Shown piece by piece: positions 44,693 to 54,446 of a stretch of DNA of 64,000 nucleotides. Source of the DNA: Staphylococcus hsinchuensis (GTDB taxonomy: Bacteria > Bacillota > Bacilli > Staphylococcales > Staphylococcaceae); NCBI RefSeq assembly GCF_038789205.1, contig NZ_CP128355.1, forward strand, positions 930,001-994,000, in the 5' to 3' direction. Both the position numbers and the translations under genes were made by a program. The notes beneath the pieces were generated by a model. The model did no database searches. It had not been told where the DNA came from and saw only the letters and a program-made list of their open reading frames with translations. Position 1 is the first letter of the stretch, and every line of letters starts with the position of its first letter.

Positions 44693-46187
44693 TAATTTAT
44701 TAATCTTTCCATTGTTACTTCCAGCCGTCTGTGGATTAATTCTTGCTTTTGTCCGAACTCAAAGTAGATTATCACGTGTGTTATCTATCGGTGTAATGGC
44801 GCTTACGACGCTCATTTCCTTATATTTATTAATACATGTTATGAGATATAAACCGATTGTATTAGATTTCGGTGGTTGGAAAGCACCTTATGGTATTCAA
44901 TTTGTTGGTGATGAGTTGAGTTTACTATTAGTAACGACATCGAGCTTTGTCGTAACGCTTATCTTGTCATATGGCTTTGGTCGTGCTGAAAAAAGAGCAA
45001 TCCGTTATTATTTACCAAGTTTTATTTTATTCCTAACAGTTGGTGTGATTGGCTCATTTTTAACAGCAGATTTATTTAATGTTTATGTCATGTTTGAGGT
45101 CATGTTATTAGCCTCGTTCGTACTTATCACATTAGGCCAATCAGTTGAACAGCTACGTGCAGCAATTATATACGTAGTCTTAAATATTATTGGCTCATGG
45201 TTGTTATTACTTGGGGTTGGATTACTCTATAAGTTAACTGGCACACTCAATTTTGCGTTAGTTGCACAACGCATAGGAAACATGCATGACAACAGTGCAG
45301 TTTTCATTATTTCGATGATTTTTCTCGTGGCATTTAGTGCTAAAGCTGCGTTGGTCCTCTTTATGTGGTTACCGAAAGCCTATGCAGTGTTAAATACTGA
45401 ACTTGCAGCATTATTCGCTTCGTTAATGACGAAAGTAGGTGCCTATGCATTGATTCGATTCTTTACATTAATCTTTGATGAAAAAGTAGGTCTTACGCAC
45501 AATCTTATGATCTTCTTGTCGTGTTTGACGATGATTATTGGTGCATTTGGTGTGCTCGCATACACTGATATGAAAAAAATAGCTGCCTATCAAGTGATTA
45601 TATCGATAGGATTCATCATATTAGGGCTTGGTACACATACTTTCGCTGGGACGAACGGGGCAATCTATTATTTAACGAATGATATTGTCGTAAAAACACT
45701 ACTATTCTTTGTTATCGGTAGCTTAGTTTACGTTACTGGACACCGTCATTTTCGCCATCTCAAAGGATTGGCGAAGAAAGAGCCATTCTTCGGTGTAGTA
45801 TTTGTAATTATGATTCTTGCAATTGGTGGCGTTCCTCCGTTTAGTGGATTTCCTGGGAAATTATTAATTTTCCAAGGTGCGATACAAAATGGAAATTATG
45901 TCGCGTTAGGTATGATGGTGGTAACGAGTCTGATTGCAATGTATAGTTTGTTCCGAATTTTCTTCGTCATGTACTTCGGAAATAGTGAAAAAGGAGAGCA
46001 CAAAGATTACCTATCTATTCCTAAATATCGTAAAGTGCTCTTTGGCATATTATTAACGGCTGTTATGTTTATCGGAATAGCTGCACCTGTCTTATTAAGC
46101 GTCACTAATAAAGCTACCGAGTTAAATTATAAAGATGGTTTATATGAACAAACAGTCAATCCTCATCTTGTAAAGGAGGCTAAATAA
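44685..46187 (+). CDS. mnhD2: Mrp-type antiporter subunit D2
   Basis: A 500-residue NuoN/MrpD-like subunit with about 14 helices. The [20 protein letters not shown] (Glu) and [20 protein letters not shown] (Lys) segments hold the conserved charged residues of antiporter-type subunits. I use the ATG at 44685 ([12 protein letters not shown]), after GAGAGGTG, instead of the GTG nine bases earlier, matching the family start. Confidence 0.94.
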   Translation: MISNLLIFPLLLPAVCGLILAFVRTQSRLSRVLSIGVMALTTLISLYLLIHVMRYKPIVLDFGGWKAPYGIQFVGDELSLLLVTTSSFVVTLILSYGFGRAEKRAIRYYLPSFILFLTVGVIGSFLTADLFNVYVMFEVMLLASFVLITLGQSVEQLRAAIIYVVLNIIGSWLLLLGVGLLYKLTGTLNFALVAQRIGNMHDNSAVFIISMIFLVAFSAKAALVLFMWLPKAYAVLNTELAALFASLMTKVGAYALIRFFTLIFDEKVGLTHNLMIFLSCLTMIIGAFGVLAYTDMKKIAAYQVIISIGFIILGLGTHTFAGTNGAIYYLTNDIVVKTLLFFVIGSLVYVTGHRHFRHLKGLAKKEPFFGVVFVIMILAIGGVPPFSGFPGKLLIFQGAIQNGNYVALGMMVVTSLIAMYSLFRIFFVMYFGNSEKGEHKDYLSIPKYRKVLFGILLTAVMFIGIAAPVLLSVTNKATELNYKDGLYEQTVNPHLVKEAK

Positions 46188-46669
46188 TGAGACAAGTCTT
46201 ACTCAATATTGTCATTGCTTTATTATGGGTCTTATTCCAAGACGAAGAAGCATTTAAAGCCTCGACATTCTTTGCAGGATATTTAATCGGTGTCATCGTA
46301 ATTTATATATTACATCGTTTTTTTGGACAACAATTTTACCTGAAAAAAGTATGGGTAGCTGTAAAATTTTTAGCAGTATATTTATACCAACTCGTTACTT
46401 CAAGTATTTCGACAATTAATTATATTTTATTTAAAACAAAGCGTATCAATCCAGGACTCGTAGCATATGAAACAAAGCTGACTAGTGACTGGGAAGTCAC
46501 TTTTTTAACGATCTTAATCATTATTACTCCGGGGTCTACAGTGTTGCGTATCTCAAAGCAAAAGCAGAAATTCTTCATTCATGCCATAGATATTTCGGAA
46601 AAAGAGAAACAGAAATTACTTAAAAGCATTCAACAATATGAAAGTCTCATTTTGGAGGTGACGGAATGA
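46187..46669 (+). CDS. mnhE2: Mrp-type antiporter subunit E2
   Basis: A 160-residue MrpE-family subunit with an N-terminal membrane region and a cytosolic C-terminal domain containing [20 protein letters not shown] sequence ([17 protein letters not shown]). Its ATG overlaps the mnhD2 stop (TAATG) and its end overlaps mnhF2. GGAGG precedes it in the mnhD2 tail. Confidence 0.93.
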   Translation: MRQVLLNIVIALLWVLFQDEEAFKASTFFAGYLIGVIVIYILHRFFGQQFYLKKVWVAVKFLAVYLYQLVTSSISTINYILFKTKRINPGLVAYETKLTSDWEVTFLTILIIITPGSTVLRISKQKQKFFIHAIDISEKEKQKLLKSIQQYESLILEVTE

Positions 46670-46968
46670 TAGATATATTAATTAACTTTTTCATTACCAG
46701 TTCACTTGTTATTTTCGGTATTGCGTTGTTGTTAACATTATTCAGAATCATTAAAGGTCCAACGACTTCAGATAGAGTCGTCGCATTTGATACGGTTAGT
46801 GCGGTGCTCATGTCTATCGTGGGTGTTTTAAGTATAATATTTGGGACTTTCACATTTTTAGATTCAATATTGCTCATTGCTATTATTTCATTTGTAAGTT
46901 CTGTATCGATTTCACGATTTATCGAAGGGGGGCACGTCTTCCATGCCAACAGTAAACGAAAGCGTTAA
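46666..46968 (+). CDS. mnhF2: Mrp-type antiporter subunit F2
   Basis: A 100-residue MrpF-family subunit with three helices; [21 protein letters not shown] is the hallmark. The last 26 bases overlap the start of mnhG2, a stronger overlap than the four-base links elsewhere in this operon. GGAGGTGACGG precedes the ATG. Confidence 0.94.
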   Translation: MIDILINFFITSSLVIFGIALLLTLFRIIKGPTTSDRVVAFDTVSAVLMSIVGVLSIIFGTFTFLDSILLIAIISFVSSVSISRFIEGGHVFHANSKRKR

Positions 46969-47389
46969 TCTTATCGCAGCGATTATGATGTTTTTAGGTA
47001 GTATTATTGCTTTGATTAGTGCGATTGGATTGATTAAATTCCAAGATGTATTTTTACGAAGTCATGCCTCAACCAAGAGTTCGACACTATCCATATTACT
47101 CACTTTAGTTGGCGTTATTATTTACTTTATCTCTTCCCAAGGATACATCAGTGTTCGTTTAATATTAGCACTCGTATTTATCAACTTGACTTCGCCTGTG
47201 GGAGGCCATTTGATTGCTCGAGCGGCCTATAGAAATGGCGCCTATATGTACCGTAAGAGTGATGCACCTAGAGGAACGAGTATTTTATTAAGTTCCAATG
47301 AAAATAATACGTTTGAACAATTAAAGAAAAGAGCGGAAGCACGCGAGGCGCGAAGACGTGACTATGCTGAAACAACTGATGAAGATTAA
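46943..47389 (+). CDS. mnhG2: Mrp-type antiporter subunit G2
   Basis: A 148-residue MrpG-family subunit with three helices, including [22 protein letters not shown] and [20 protein letters not shown], then a charged cytosolic tail rich in Glu and Arg. GGGGGGCAC lies upstream inside mnhF2. It ends the operon, with a terminator 15 bases after the stop. Confidence 0.94.
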   Translation: MPTVNESVNLIAAIMMFLGSIIALISAIGLIKFQDVFLRSHASTKSSTLSILLTLVGVIIYFISSQGYISVRLILALVFINLTSPVGGHLIARAAYRNGAYMYRKSDAPRGTSILLSSNENNTFEQLKKRAEAREARRRDYAETTDED

Positions 47390-47761
47390 AATAAAAATGT
47401 AATAACCTATTTGTAATCTGTGAGATAATAGATTGCGAATAGGTTTTTCTATATATATTTAAATAATATAAAATAATTAAAAGTAATGTAATTATAAGTA
47501 AAATAGAGCAAGACATTTAATCAATAACAAAAATAATGGTAAAATTAATTCGAGTGTAATTGTATGTTTAATTTATTGAGAAATTTAGCATGGGTTAAAA
47601 ATGATATAAGGTGCCTGTGCTTAATATAAGTTAAATAGTTGTTGTCAGAACATTCAGTAAATGACAAATTAGAGATTGAGACACATTTAGCTTCAGCAGT
47701 TTATATTTGTTTCAACCTCCACAAATAATCAATCACAAAATAAGATGTAAGAGGTGAAACT
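47390..47761. other. Intergenic region between mnh2 and the CPA1 antiporter
   Basis: It holds the mnh2 terminator (47404-47449), about 220 AT-rich bases without a recognisable element, and an imperfect inverted pair GAGATTGAGACACA/TTTGTTTCAACCTC at about 47674-47720, reminiscent of a decayed terminator or repeat hairpin. AAGAGGTGAAAC precedes the next gene. Confidence 0.5.
47404..47449 (+). terminator. Terminator of the mnh2 operon
   Basis: AACCTATTTGTAATCT pairs with AGATTGCGAATAGGTT across a short loop, followed by TTTTC. Confidence 0.88.
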
Positions 47762-49813
47762 TTGCAACTATTTGAAACACTACTCATATTTTTGGCTTTA
47801 GTTATTATTAGTTCTTTAGTACATATATTCCTTTCTAAAGTCCCACTTGCTTTTATTCAAATTATACTAGGTGTGTTACTTTATGTTACACCTATCCCCG
47901 TGGAATTTAACTTCGATTCTGAATTATTTATGGTTGTTTTAATCGCTCCATTATTATTTGTTGAAGGTGTCGATGTATCCAGAGTACATTTGAAACGGTA
48001 TATTAAACCTGTGTTGATGATGGCGTTAGGCCTTGTATTTACAACTGTTATTGTCGTAGGTTTCTTTGTACATTGGATTTGGCCTGATTTACCTATGGCA
48101 GCCGCTTTTGCATTAGCAGCTATTCTTTGTCCGACAGATGCGGTAGCGGTGCAAGCAATCACTAAAGGTAAAGTCTTGCCGAAAGGTTCTATGACAATTC
48201 TTGAAGGTGAATCGCTGTTAAATGATGCTGCTGGTATTATTTCTTTTAAAATAGCAGTCGGCGCATTAGTGACGGGCGTATTTTCAATAGGACAGGCGGT
48301 TGAACAATTCCTAATTTCCTCTATAGGTGGTTTAGTCGTAGGATTTATTATTGGTATGGCATTGGTACGTTTCAGAGTGACGTTATCACGCCGAAGTATA
48401 GAAAATATTAATATGTTTACCTTTATCCAATTAATGACGCCTTTCGTTACTTATCTTGTAGCTGAAATGTTTCATGCGTCAGGCATTATTGCAGCAGTCG
48501 TTGCAGGACTCATCCATGGATTTGAACGTGATCGAATTGCCCAATCTAGGACACAACTTCAAATGAGTTACAATCATACTTGGAATATATTGAGTTATGC
48601 GTTAAATGGCTTTGTATTCTCGATCTTAGGTTATCTCATACCTGAAGTTGTAGGACGTATTATTAAACATGAACCAGAGAATTTGTTATTTTTAATTATA
48701 ATCACTTGTCTTATCGCACTTGCTGTTTATGCGTTTAGATTCTTATGGGTGTTAGTGCTCTATCCATATTTCTACTTACCTGTCAGCCCATTCCAAAAAA
48801 TGATTACACAAAACGAAGAAGATCAGGCTGTAACTGAAACACCACCTAAACGTAGAAAATATGCTTTTATCATGTCACTATGTGGTGTTCATGGAACAAT
48901 CTCATTGGCAATTGCATTGACTTTACCGCACTTATTGGCGAATCAAAAAGCATTTACTTTCCGTGATGATTTATTATTCATATCTTCAGGTATGGTATTG
49001 ATAAGTCTCATCGTGGCACAGTTTGTATTGCCACTCGTCACACCTTCAATCGTAGAACCAGAAGATAAAGGGATGAACTTTAAACAAGCACGTATTTATA
49101 TATTGGAAAAAGTGATAGATAATTTACATCAAATGTCTTCAATCGAATCTAGTTTCCAATATGGTAATGTAATAAAAGACTATCATGACAAGCTTGCGTT
49201 CATAAGAACTGTTGAAAAGGACGATGAAAACACGAAAGAGCTTCAAAGACTACAAGCGATAGCCTTCGATGTGGAAAATCAAACGCTTAATAAATTAGTC
49301 GAAGAAGGCAAAATTACATCTAGTATTTTAGATAACTACATTCGATATTCTGAAAGAACACAAATTTATAAGCAGGCAACGTTATTGCAAAGATTGAAGT
49401 TAAAAGGGAAATTACTTATTTTGAGAAAGAGAATGAAACGCAACATGAGAGTGAATGCTGCATCATCTTTATCAATTATTGAAAATTTAAAAGAAATTTC
49501 AGCTGTCATGCGTCATGTACACTATGATGTGGTTACACGACTAGTTGAAGAAACAACTGAAGATAATAAACTTGAAATTGGTATGGTCGGCGATAGTTAT
49601 TTAATTCGTTCTGAAAACTTAACGCCTTCAAACTTCTTAAGTCCTCAAAAGGAAACTTCTATAACGAAAATTAAACTCACAGCATTGAGAGAACAACGCC
49701 GTATTTTAGGACAAATGATTGAAGATGAAAAGGTGAGCGAAGCAACTGCATTGAAAATTCGTGAAACGATTAACTATGATGAAATGATTATCGTAGATCG
49801 CTTAACAGATTAA
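47762..49813 (+). CDS. CPA1 family Na+/H+ antiporter
   Basis: A 683-residue sodium/proton antiporter. The N-terminal 400 residues form about 12 helices, with the cation site in LCPTDAVAVQAI (Asp, near residue 124) and GESLLNDAAGIISFKIA (Asn-Asp, near 150-166), as in NhaP/NHE proteins. The last 270 residues are a cytosolic helical domain likely to regulate transport. The start is a TTG at 47762 after AAGAGGTGAAAC. It lies just after the Mrp-type operon, so two unrelated cation antiporters sit side by side. Specificity for sodium or potassium cannot be read. Confidence 0.9.
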   Translation: MQLFETLLIFLALVIISSLVHIFLSKVPLAFIQIILGVLLYVTPIPVEFNFDSELFMVVLIAPLLFVEGVDVSRVHLKRYIKPVLMMALGLVFTTVIVVGFFVHWIWPDLPMAAAFALAAILCPTDAVAVQAITKGKVLPKGSMTILEGESLLNDAAGIISFKIAVGALVTGVFSIGQAVEQFLISSIGGLVVGFIIGMALVRFRVTLSRRSIENINMFTFIQLMTPFVTYLVAEMFHASGIIAAVVAGLIHGFERDRIAQSRTQLQMSYNHTWNILSYALNGFVFSILGYLIPEVVGRIIKHEPENLLFLIIITCLIALAVYAFRFLWVLVLYPYFYLPVSPFQKMITQNEEDQAVTETPPKRRKYAFIMSLCGVHGTISLAIALTLPHLLANQKAFTFRDDLLFISSGMVLISLIVAQFVLPLVTPSIVEPEDKGMNFKQARIYILEKVIDNLHQMSSIESSFQYGNVIKDYHDKLAFIRTVEKDDENTKELQRLQAIAFDVENQTLNKLVEEGKITSSILDNYIRYSERTQIYKQATLLQRLKLKGKLLILRKRMKRNMRVNAASSLSIIENLKEISAVMRHVHYDVVTRLVEETTEDNKLEIGMVGDSYLIRSENLTPSNFLSPQKETSITKIKLTALREQRRILGQMIEDEKVSEATALKIRETINYDEMIIVDRLTD

Positions 49814-49814
49814 A

Positions 49815-50105
49815 TAAAAAGGCTGGGAAATCTTATATTTCCCAGCCTTTTTATTGGCAACTACTAACTTACACGAAAAAGGGAATATGAAACTTATTTC
49901 AAACTGAGTTAGCTGTGCCTAGGCAGTACTAGATTATAAAAACATTATTATATAATAGTAATGCTCTCATTGATTGGGGCTATTGAATACCGCCATGCCG
50001 TACGTACTAGGGGAGGATAACGTACGGCATGGAACTATTCAGAATTGAGATTTAACTTGAGGTGATTACTGTGGTTAAGTCTCAATTCTTAAAATAGCCT
50101 GCTCG
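49815..50105 (-). ncRNA. RsaC-like 3'-region RNA of the mntABC transcript
   Basis: Downstream of mntC on the minus strand, before the bidirectional terminator, lie two strong hairpins. Hairpin 2 (50089-50041) has 16-bp arms and the loop CACAGTAATCACCTCAA. Hairpin 1 (50032-49993) has perfect 12-bp arms and the loop TTATCCTCCCCTAGTA. Both loops carry C-rich, anti-Shine-Dalgarno-like sequence (TCACCTC, TCCTCCCCT), the seed type of staphylococcal regulatory RNAs. In S. aureus the long RNA RsaC is cut from the 3' end of the mntABC transcript, so position and structure suggest a shorter counterpart. Ends are approximate. Confidence 0.5.
49819..49848. terminator. Bidirectional terminator between the CPA1 gene and mntC
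   Basis: GGCTGGGAAAT/ATTTCCCAGCC stem, 11 bp, with A-run before and T-run after. It ends the antiporter transcript on the plus strand and probably the mntABC 3' RNA on the minus strand. Confidence 0.93.
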
Positions 50106-51029
50106 TTATTTCATGCTTTTATGAATCGTGTCTATGTTATGTTTCATCATATCGTAATAGGAGTTACCATCTGAGTCTTTTGGACCGATGGAGTCAGTAA
50201 ACACTTCACCATAAATATCTTTGTTCGTATCTTCACTTAAACTTTTCATTGATTTTTTATCGACACTTGTTTCAACAAGAAGATGTTTAAGCTTGTGTTG
50301 TTTTACAAATGAAATTGCTTGTTTCATTTGGTTAGGTGTCCCTTGCTTTTCTGTATTGATTTCCCATATATAACCCGAGTTGATGTCATATTGCTTTGAG
50401 AAATATTTAAACGCACCTTCGCTTGTAATCATAGAACGTTCTTTTTTAGGAATATCTTTGAATAAGCGATGACTCTTCTTGTTTAACGTTTCCAATTTGT
50501 CTATGTAGTTGTGGCTACGTTTTTTAATCGTTGTTGCGTGTTTGTGATCTTTTTTAATAAGTGTTTCTTGAATCGTTTTAGCATATTTAATGCCATTTTC
50601 TAAACTTAACCAAGCATGCGGGTCTTGTTTGGACGCATTGCCTTTTTCGTTATTTAAGTAAAGTGGTTTAACCTTTTTAGATACTTGAATGACTGAATTG
50701 TCTTTCGTAGATTTACCAGCTTGGTCTAATGCTTTATCGAACCAACCATTGCCTGACTCTAAATTTAATCCATTGTAAAACACAATATCAGCATCAGTTA
50801 ACGCCTTAATATCTTTTGGTTTTACTTCATATTCGTGTGGATCTTGACCAATGGGTACGATGCTATGTACTTCGACGTCATCGCCACCAATGTTTTTTAC
50901 CATGTCGTAAATAATAGAGTTCGTTGTTACAATTTTTAACTTTTCGTGGTCTGATGCGTTATTTTTATGTGTATTACACCCAGTTAATATGAGCATAGTA
51001 AAGAGCATAATTACGAATAGTTTTTTCAT
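50106..51029 (-). CDS. mntC: Manganese ABC transporter substrate-binding lipoprotein
   Basis: A 307-residue cluster A-I metal-binding lipoprotein. The lipobox is LILTGCNTH, with Cys18 lipidated. The metal ligands are visible as His in QDPHEYEVKP (near 66) and DPHAWLSLENG (near 139), Glu in TSEGAFKYF (near 205) and Asp in VFTDSIG (near 280), the His-His-Glu-Asp set of manganese-binding members. It is the last gene of the operon mntA-mntB-mntC, overlapping mntB by four bases. The MntR box upstream of mntA should control it. Confidence 0.95.
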   Translation of the reverse strand: MKKLFVIMLFTMLILTGCNTHKNNASDHEKLKIVTTNSIIYDMVKNIGGDDVEVHSIVPIGQDPHEYEVKPKDIKALTDADIVFYNGLNLESGNGWFDKALDQAGKSTKDNSVIQVSKKVKPLYLNNEKGNASKQDPHAWLSLENGIKYAKTIQETLIKKDHKHATTIKKRSHNYIDKLETLNKKSHRLFKDIPKKERSMITSEGAFKYFSKQYDINSGYIWEINTEKQGTPNQMKQAISFVKQHKLKHLLVETSVDKKSMKSLSEDTNKDIYGEVFTDSIGPKDSDGNSYYDMMKHNIDTIHKSMK

Positions 51030-51859
51030 GTTGTTTGTCCTTTCCTTGTTAAAATAGTTAACTTTTTATAAATAAAAATAATGATATATATACTAAAGGC
51101 ACATAATACGATAGTTGCTCCACTCGGAATATTGTATATATAACTAAAATAAAGACCGATGATTGCACTTATCGTACTAATTAAACTTGAAATGATCATC
51201 ATCGTGGATAAACGTTTCGCGATTAAAAAGGCCGCTGAAGCGGGCGTAATTAATAAGGCGACAACTAATATAATACCTACTGTCTGTATACTTGCTACAG
51301 TGACAAGAGACAGTAACAACATAACGAAATAATGTAAAAATGTTGTTTTTAATCCACTTAGTCTACTGAAAGTTGGATCGAAAGTTGAAATCATTAGTGG
51401 TCTATAAAATACGATGATGAGGACCATGACAAAAACACTTACGCCAATCGTTGACCAAAAGGTTTCGTTTGTAACTGCTAATAAGTTTCCAAACAAAATA
51501 TGGTATAAATCTGTTGTACTATTTATCAAACTAATTAAAATGACGCCTGAAGCTAGAAATGCTGTAAAGCTAATACCAATGGCGGCATCGGGCTTCGTTT
51601 TACTGTTCTTTGTAATAAAACCGATAAAAAAGCTTGCAACCATACCAGTTACTAACGCTCCGAAAAACATCGGGACTGCGAAGTAATAAGATAAAGCAAC
51701 GCCTGGTAACACAGCATGACTCATCGCATCTCCCATTAACGACAGTCCTCGAAGAATGATTAAACAACCAACTGTGCCACACACAATCCCTACGATAATC
51801 GAGAGAATAAAGGCATGATTTAAAAATTTATAATCGAATAAATGTTGTAAAAAATCCAC
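51026..51859 (-). CDS. mntB: Manganese ABC transporter permease
   Basis: A 277-residue family 3 (ZnuB/MntB-type) permease with about eight helices. LRGLSLMGDAMSHAVLPGVALSY (near 35-57) and KPDAAIGISFTAFLASGVIL (near 88) are the family blocks; the coupling loop lies near the SRLSGLKTTFLHYF segment. It overlaps mntC and directly abuts mntA. The ribosome site GGAAGT sits in the mntA tail. Confidence 0.94.
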   Translation of the reverse strand: MDFLQHLFDYKFLNHAFILSIIVGIVCGTVGCLIILRGLSLMGDAMSHAVLPGVALSYYFAVPMFFGALVTGMVASFFIGFITKNSKTKPDAAIGISFTAFLASGVILISLINSTTDLYHILFGNLLAVTNETFWSTIGVSVFVMVLIIVFYRPLMISTFDPTFSRLSGLKTTFLHYFVMLLLSLVTVASIQTVGIILVVALLITPASAAFLIAKRLSTMMIISSLISTISAIIGLYFSYIYNIPSGATIVLCAFSIYIIIFIYKKLTILTRKGQTT

Positions 51860-52587
51860 TATGCATAACTTCCTTTCGTTTCCTTGTTGGCCGAAAGAAA
51901 AACGCTATTGATTTGTTCCGGTTCCATTGCCTGTTTGCTATCTCCAAAAAACTTTACCGTTTTATTAATCAAAATGATACGGTCGAAATATGTTTCAGCA
52001 GATGATAAATCGTGGTGAACGATGAGTAGTAACTTGCCTGCTTCCTTTAACTGTTTGAGTTGGGTCATTATAATTTGTTCGCTACGAAAATCCACGCCTA
52101 CAAATGGTTCGTCGAGTAAATAGATATCGCTCTCACTCATTAATGCACGTGCGATTAATACACGTTGTAACTGACCACCACTTAACTGAGAAATTTGGCG
52201 ATGTCTCAAATCCTCTAATTCCATCTTTTTGAGTAATTCATTGAGCTTATCTTTCGTTTCATGTCCTTTTTTCTTAAACCATCCTATATTTTTATACGAT
52301 CCAGAAATAATCACGTTTGTCACGTCTATTGGAAAGTCCAAATCAATTTGTGATTTTTGAGGTATGTAGGTAATGGCTTTGAGATGATTGGTTATCGGTT
52401 TATTTTGGTAGTTAATCTGACCAGAATATTTAAATTCACCAATAATAGATTTGAAAAGTGAGGATTTTCCTGCACCATTTGGACCAAATACACCGATAAT
52501 TTCTCCTTGTATAGGAATGTTTAAGGTGACGTTATGTAAGACGTGTTTCACACCTAAAGTTAAATTCAAATTTTTAATAGATAACAC
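51859..52587 (-). CDS. mntA: Manganese ABC transporter ATPase
   Basis: A 242-residue ABC ATPase. Walker A is GPNGAGKSS (near 34), the signature QLSGGQLQRVLIARAL (near 135) and Walker B DIYLLDEPFVGVD (near 155), then the H-loop in VHHDLSSA. The start is a GTG at 52587 after AAGGAGGTC. It is first in the operon, with a near-consensus promoter TTGACA-18-TATAAT (52662-52633) and an MntR box just downstream of it. Confidence 0.94.
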   Translation of the reverse strand: MLSIKNLNLTLGVKHVLHNVTLNIPIQGEIIGVFGPNGAGKSSLFKSIIGEFKYSGQINYQNKPITNHLKAITYIPQKSQIDLDFPIDVTNVIISGSYKNIGWFKKKGHETKDKLNELLKKMELEDLRHRQISQLSGGQLQRVLIARALMSESDIYLLDEPFVGVDFRSEQIIMTQLKQLKEAGKLLLIVHHDLSSAETYFDRIILINKTVKFFGDSKQAMEPEQINSVFLSANKETKGSYA

Positions 52588-52609
52588 TTTAGACCTCCTT
52601 AATTAAAAG

Positions 52610-52625
52610 TTTAGGTTAACCTAAT
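52610..52625. promoter_or_regulatory. MntR operator upstream of mntABC
   Basis: TTTAGGTTAACCTAAT contains a perfect 14-bp palindrome (TTAGGTTAACCTAA, 52611-52624) matching the MntR/DtxR-type box known for staphylococcal mnt promoters. It lies between the -10 box and the mntA ribosome site, where manganese-bound MntR would block transcription. Confidence 0.85.
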
Positions 52626-52632
52626 TTATTTT

Positions 52633-52662
52633 ATTATATATCAGAAACTTTTAGCGTGTCAA
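52633..52662 (-). promoter_or_regulatory. mntABC promoter
   Basis: Minus strand TTGACA (52662-52657), 18 bases, TATAAT (52638-52633): both boxes are perfect. The MntR box follows 8 bases downstream. Confidence 0.88.
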
Positions 52663-52707
52663 GTTATTTCGTGATACAATAAGATGAATGATTTAAGAGG
52701 TGAGAAA

Positions 52708-53358
52708 ATGCTGACTGAAGAAAAAGAAGACTATTTGAAAGCTATTTTGACGCATGATGGTGATCAATCCTTTGTTTCTAATAAAACGTTGTCCCAATAC
52801 TTAAATATAAAGCCACCCTCAGTAAGTGAGATGATTAACCGATTGGAAAAATCAGGTTACGTTAACATCAAGCCTTATAAAGGGGTTCAGTTGTCAGAAA
52901 CTGGTTTGACTTACACCTTAGATATCATTAAACGCCACCGATTAATTGAATTATTTTTAATTAAAATATTGAAATATAATTGGGAAGAGGTCCATCAAGA
53001 GGCAGAGGTATTAGAGCATAAAGTTTCGAAGTTATTTGTCGAACGATTGGATGAATTGTTAGATTACCCTAAGACATGTCCGCACGGTGGTATTATTCCA
53101 AGAGATCATCAATATAAAGAGTTATATACATCAAATATATTGCAATACCAGACTGGTGAAAGTGTAAAAATCAAACGTGTCCGTGATAAAACTGATTTAC
53201 TCATTTATTTAACGAGTAAAAACATTTACATTGATGAAACCGTTAAAATCATAGATAAAGATGAAACTAATCGTGTAATTATCTTAAAGAAAGCAGATGA
53301 CACGATTTTGTTAAGTTACGACAATGCGCAACATGTTTATGCAGAGGTCAGCGAATAA
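52708..53358 (+). CDS. mntR: Manganese-responsive repressor MntR (DtxR family)
   Basis: A 216-residue DtxR-family regulator. The winged helix is in LSQYLNIKPPSVSEMINRLEKSGYV (near residues 26-50), followed by a metal-binding and dimerisation domain with EVHQEAEVLEHKVS (about 97-110) and the CPHGG segment (near 124), which carry candidate ligands Glu, His and Cys/His. A C-terminal SH3-like domain follows. I use the ATG at 52708 after AAGAGGTGAG. It is divergent from mntABC, whose operator lies in the shared gap. It should repress manganese uptake when Mn(II) is sufficient. Confidence 0.95.
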   Translation: MLTEEKEDYLKAILTHDGDQSFVSNKTLSQYLNIKPPSVSEMINRLEKSGYVNIKPYKGVQLSETGLTYTLDIIKRHRLIELFLIKILKYNWEEVHQEAEVLEHKVSKLFVERLDELLDYPKTCPHGGIIPRDHQYKELYTSNILQYQTGESVKIKRVRDKTDLLIYLTSKNIYIDETVKIIDKDETNRVIILKKADDTILLSYDNAQHVYAEVSE

Positions 53359-53399
53359 TAAAGAAGAGTAAAAACGTGTATTTAAAAAATTCGAAGAGT

Positions 53400-53445
53400 A
53401 AAGCCTCTCAAAAGATTTTAATAAATCTTTTGAGAGGCTTATTTT
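53400..53445 (+). terminator. Terminator of mntR
   Basis: AAGCCTCTCAAAAGATTT pairs with AAATCTTTTGAGAGGCTT (18 bp), then ATTTTAT. It could also slow transcripts from the convergent protease gene. Confidence 0.9.
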
Positions 53446-53485
53446 ATATTGTGATGAAGTGAATATGTAGGCATTTGAAGTAATT

Positions 53486-54235
53486 CTACCAAGGTAAATA
53501 ATGTCCAAATAAATGGTATACGGTTAGAAGGTTAATCGCTATCCAAACAATACTAAAAATAAAAGTTGGTATGTGGGTTAAATCCTTTAATGTACTGCCG
53601 TCCCAAGTAATAGATTGAGCATTAAACGTTAGATTCACAATTGTCCAAGATGATTGTAGGACTTCGCCAAGCAATACGCCTACGATAAAGTGATATACAA
53701 TTGGGACGATATAAGTCATGATAATCGGATCGTTATTTTGTAATAGAAAATATAATAGTATGATTAACAAAATAATGATAATAATGGGTAAAAACTTTCG
53801 AGAGGTCAGGACGAGAAAATAAATAAATATCACTAAATATGTAAATATAAAAATACTCGGATATTTTAATTCCACAGCTAAAAAGCTTAAATAAAGCATG
53901 AATGGTGGCATGATATAACCACCTAATGTCGTAATCGCTTGGCCGAGGAGTCCTTTAGATTGTGTAATCGCATAACCTTGTTGAGAAGTAGCTTGACGTT
54001 CTTTCGGCAAAGCGACAATTACTAAATCTTTCGCTTTCCCGCCACTTATTTTATTAAATAAAATATGCCCAAACTCATGTGTAAGTACGGGGATATAATT
54101 TAAATAAATATCTAAAAATTGATTCACGGGTTTAAGTCGATTATTGTGAATCACAATATAGGCAAGCGCGATAAACAAGATCCACAGAATATGTAATTGT
54201 ATTGATGTATTTAAAAAATTATTCAGTAATGTCAT
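53486..54235 (-). CDS. M50-like membrane metalloprotease
   Basis: A 249-residue integral membrane protein with about six helices and the zinc motif HEFGH in YIPVLTHEFGHILFNKISGGKA (near residue 52). It resembles M50 family (site-2-protease-like, YvaM/M50B) proteins in which His-Glu-x-x-His sits close to the membrane. A second metal-ligand motif (NPDG-type) was not found; the VLLGEVLQSSW segment may hold the third ligand. I choose the ATG at 54235 over the GTG at 54256. It is convergent with mntR and divergent from tagA. Substrate unknown. Confidence 0.75.
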   Translation of the reverse strand: MTLLNNFLNTSIQLHILWILFIALAYIVIHNNRLKPVNQFLDIYLNYIPVLTHEFGHILFNKISGGKAKDLVIVALPKERQATSQQGYAITQSKGLLGQAITTLGGYIMPPFMLYLSFLAVELKYPSIFIFTYLVIFIYFLVLTSRKFLPIIIIILLIILLYFLLQNNDPIIMTYIVPIVYHFIVGVLLGEVLQSSWTIVNLTFNAQSITWDGSTLKDLTHIPTFIFSIVWIAINLLTVYHLFGHYLPW

Positions 54236-54446
54236 AGCAAAACCCCAATTTATCACTTTTTAATGTTCCCATATAAGTTTAACTCCTTAATGATTCATTA
54301 AGTATAATCCAAAATAATAATCTGTGCATTTAGACTTTAGATGTATCTTTTTATTAACTTATTTTCTCTAGGTAATGTTTGTGTTAAGATTGTTAATAAT
54401 ATGTAAAGGTAGTCGTCCAACTGGGGCGAGTGAGGAGTTAATCATT

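Noticed and set aside
49983..50099. Two eight-codon peptides with ribosome-site-like leaders (near 50011 and 50059, plus strand)
   Set aside because: The GGGGAGG and GAGGTG sequences are better explained as the complement of C-rich loops of a minus-strand regulatory RNA.
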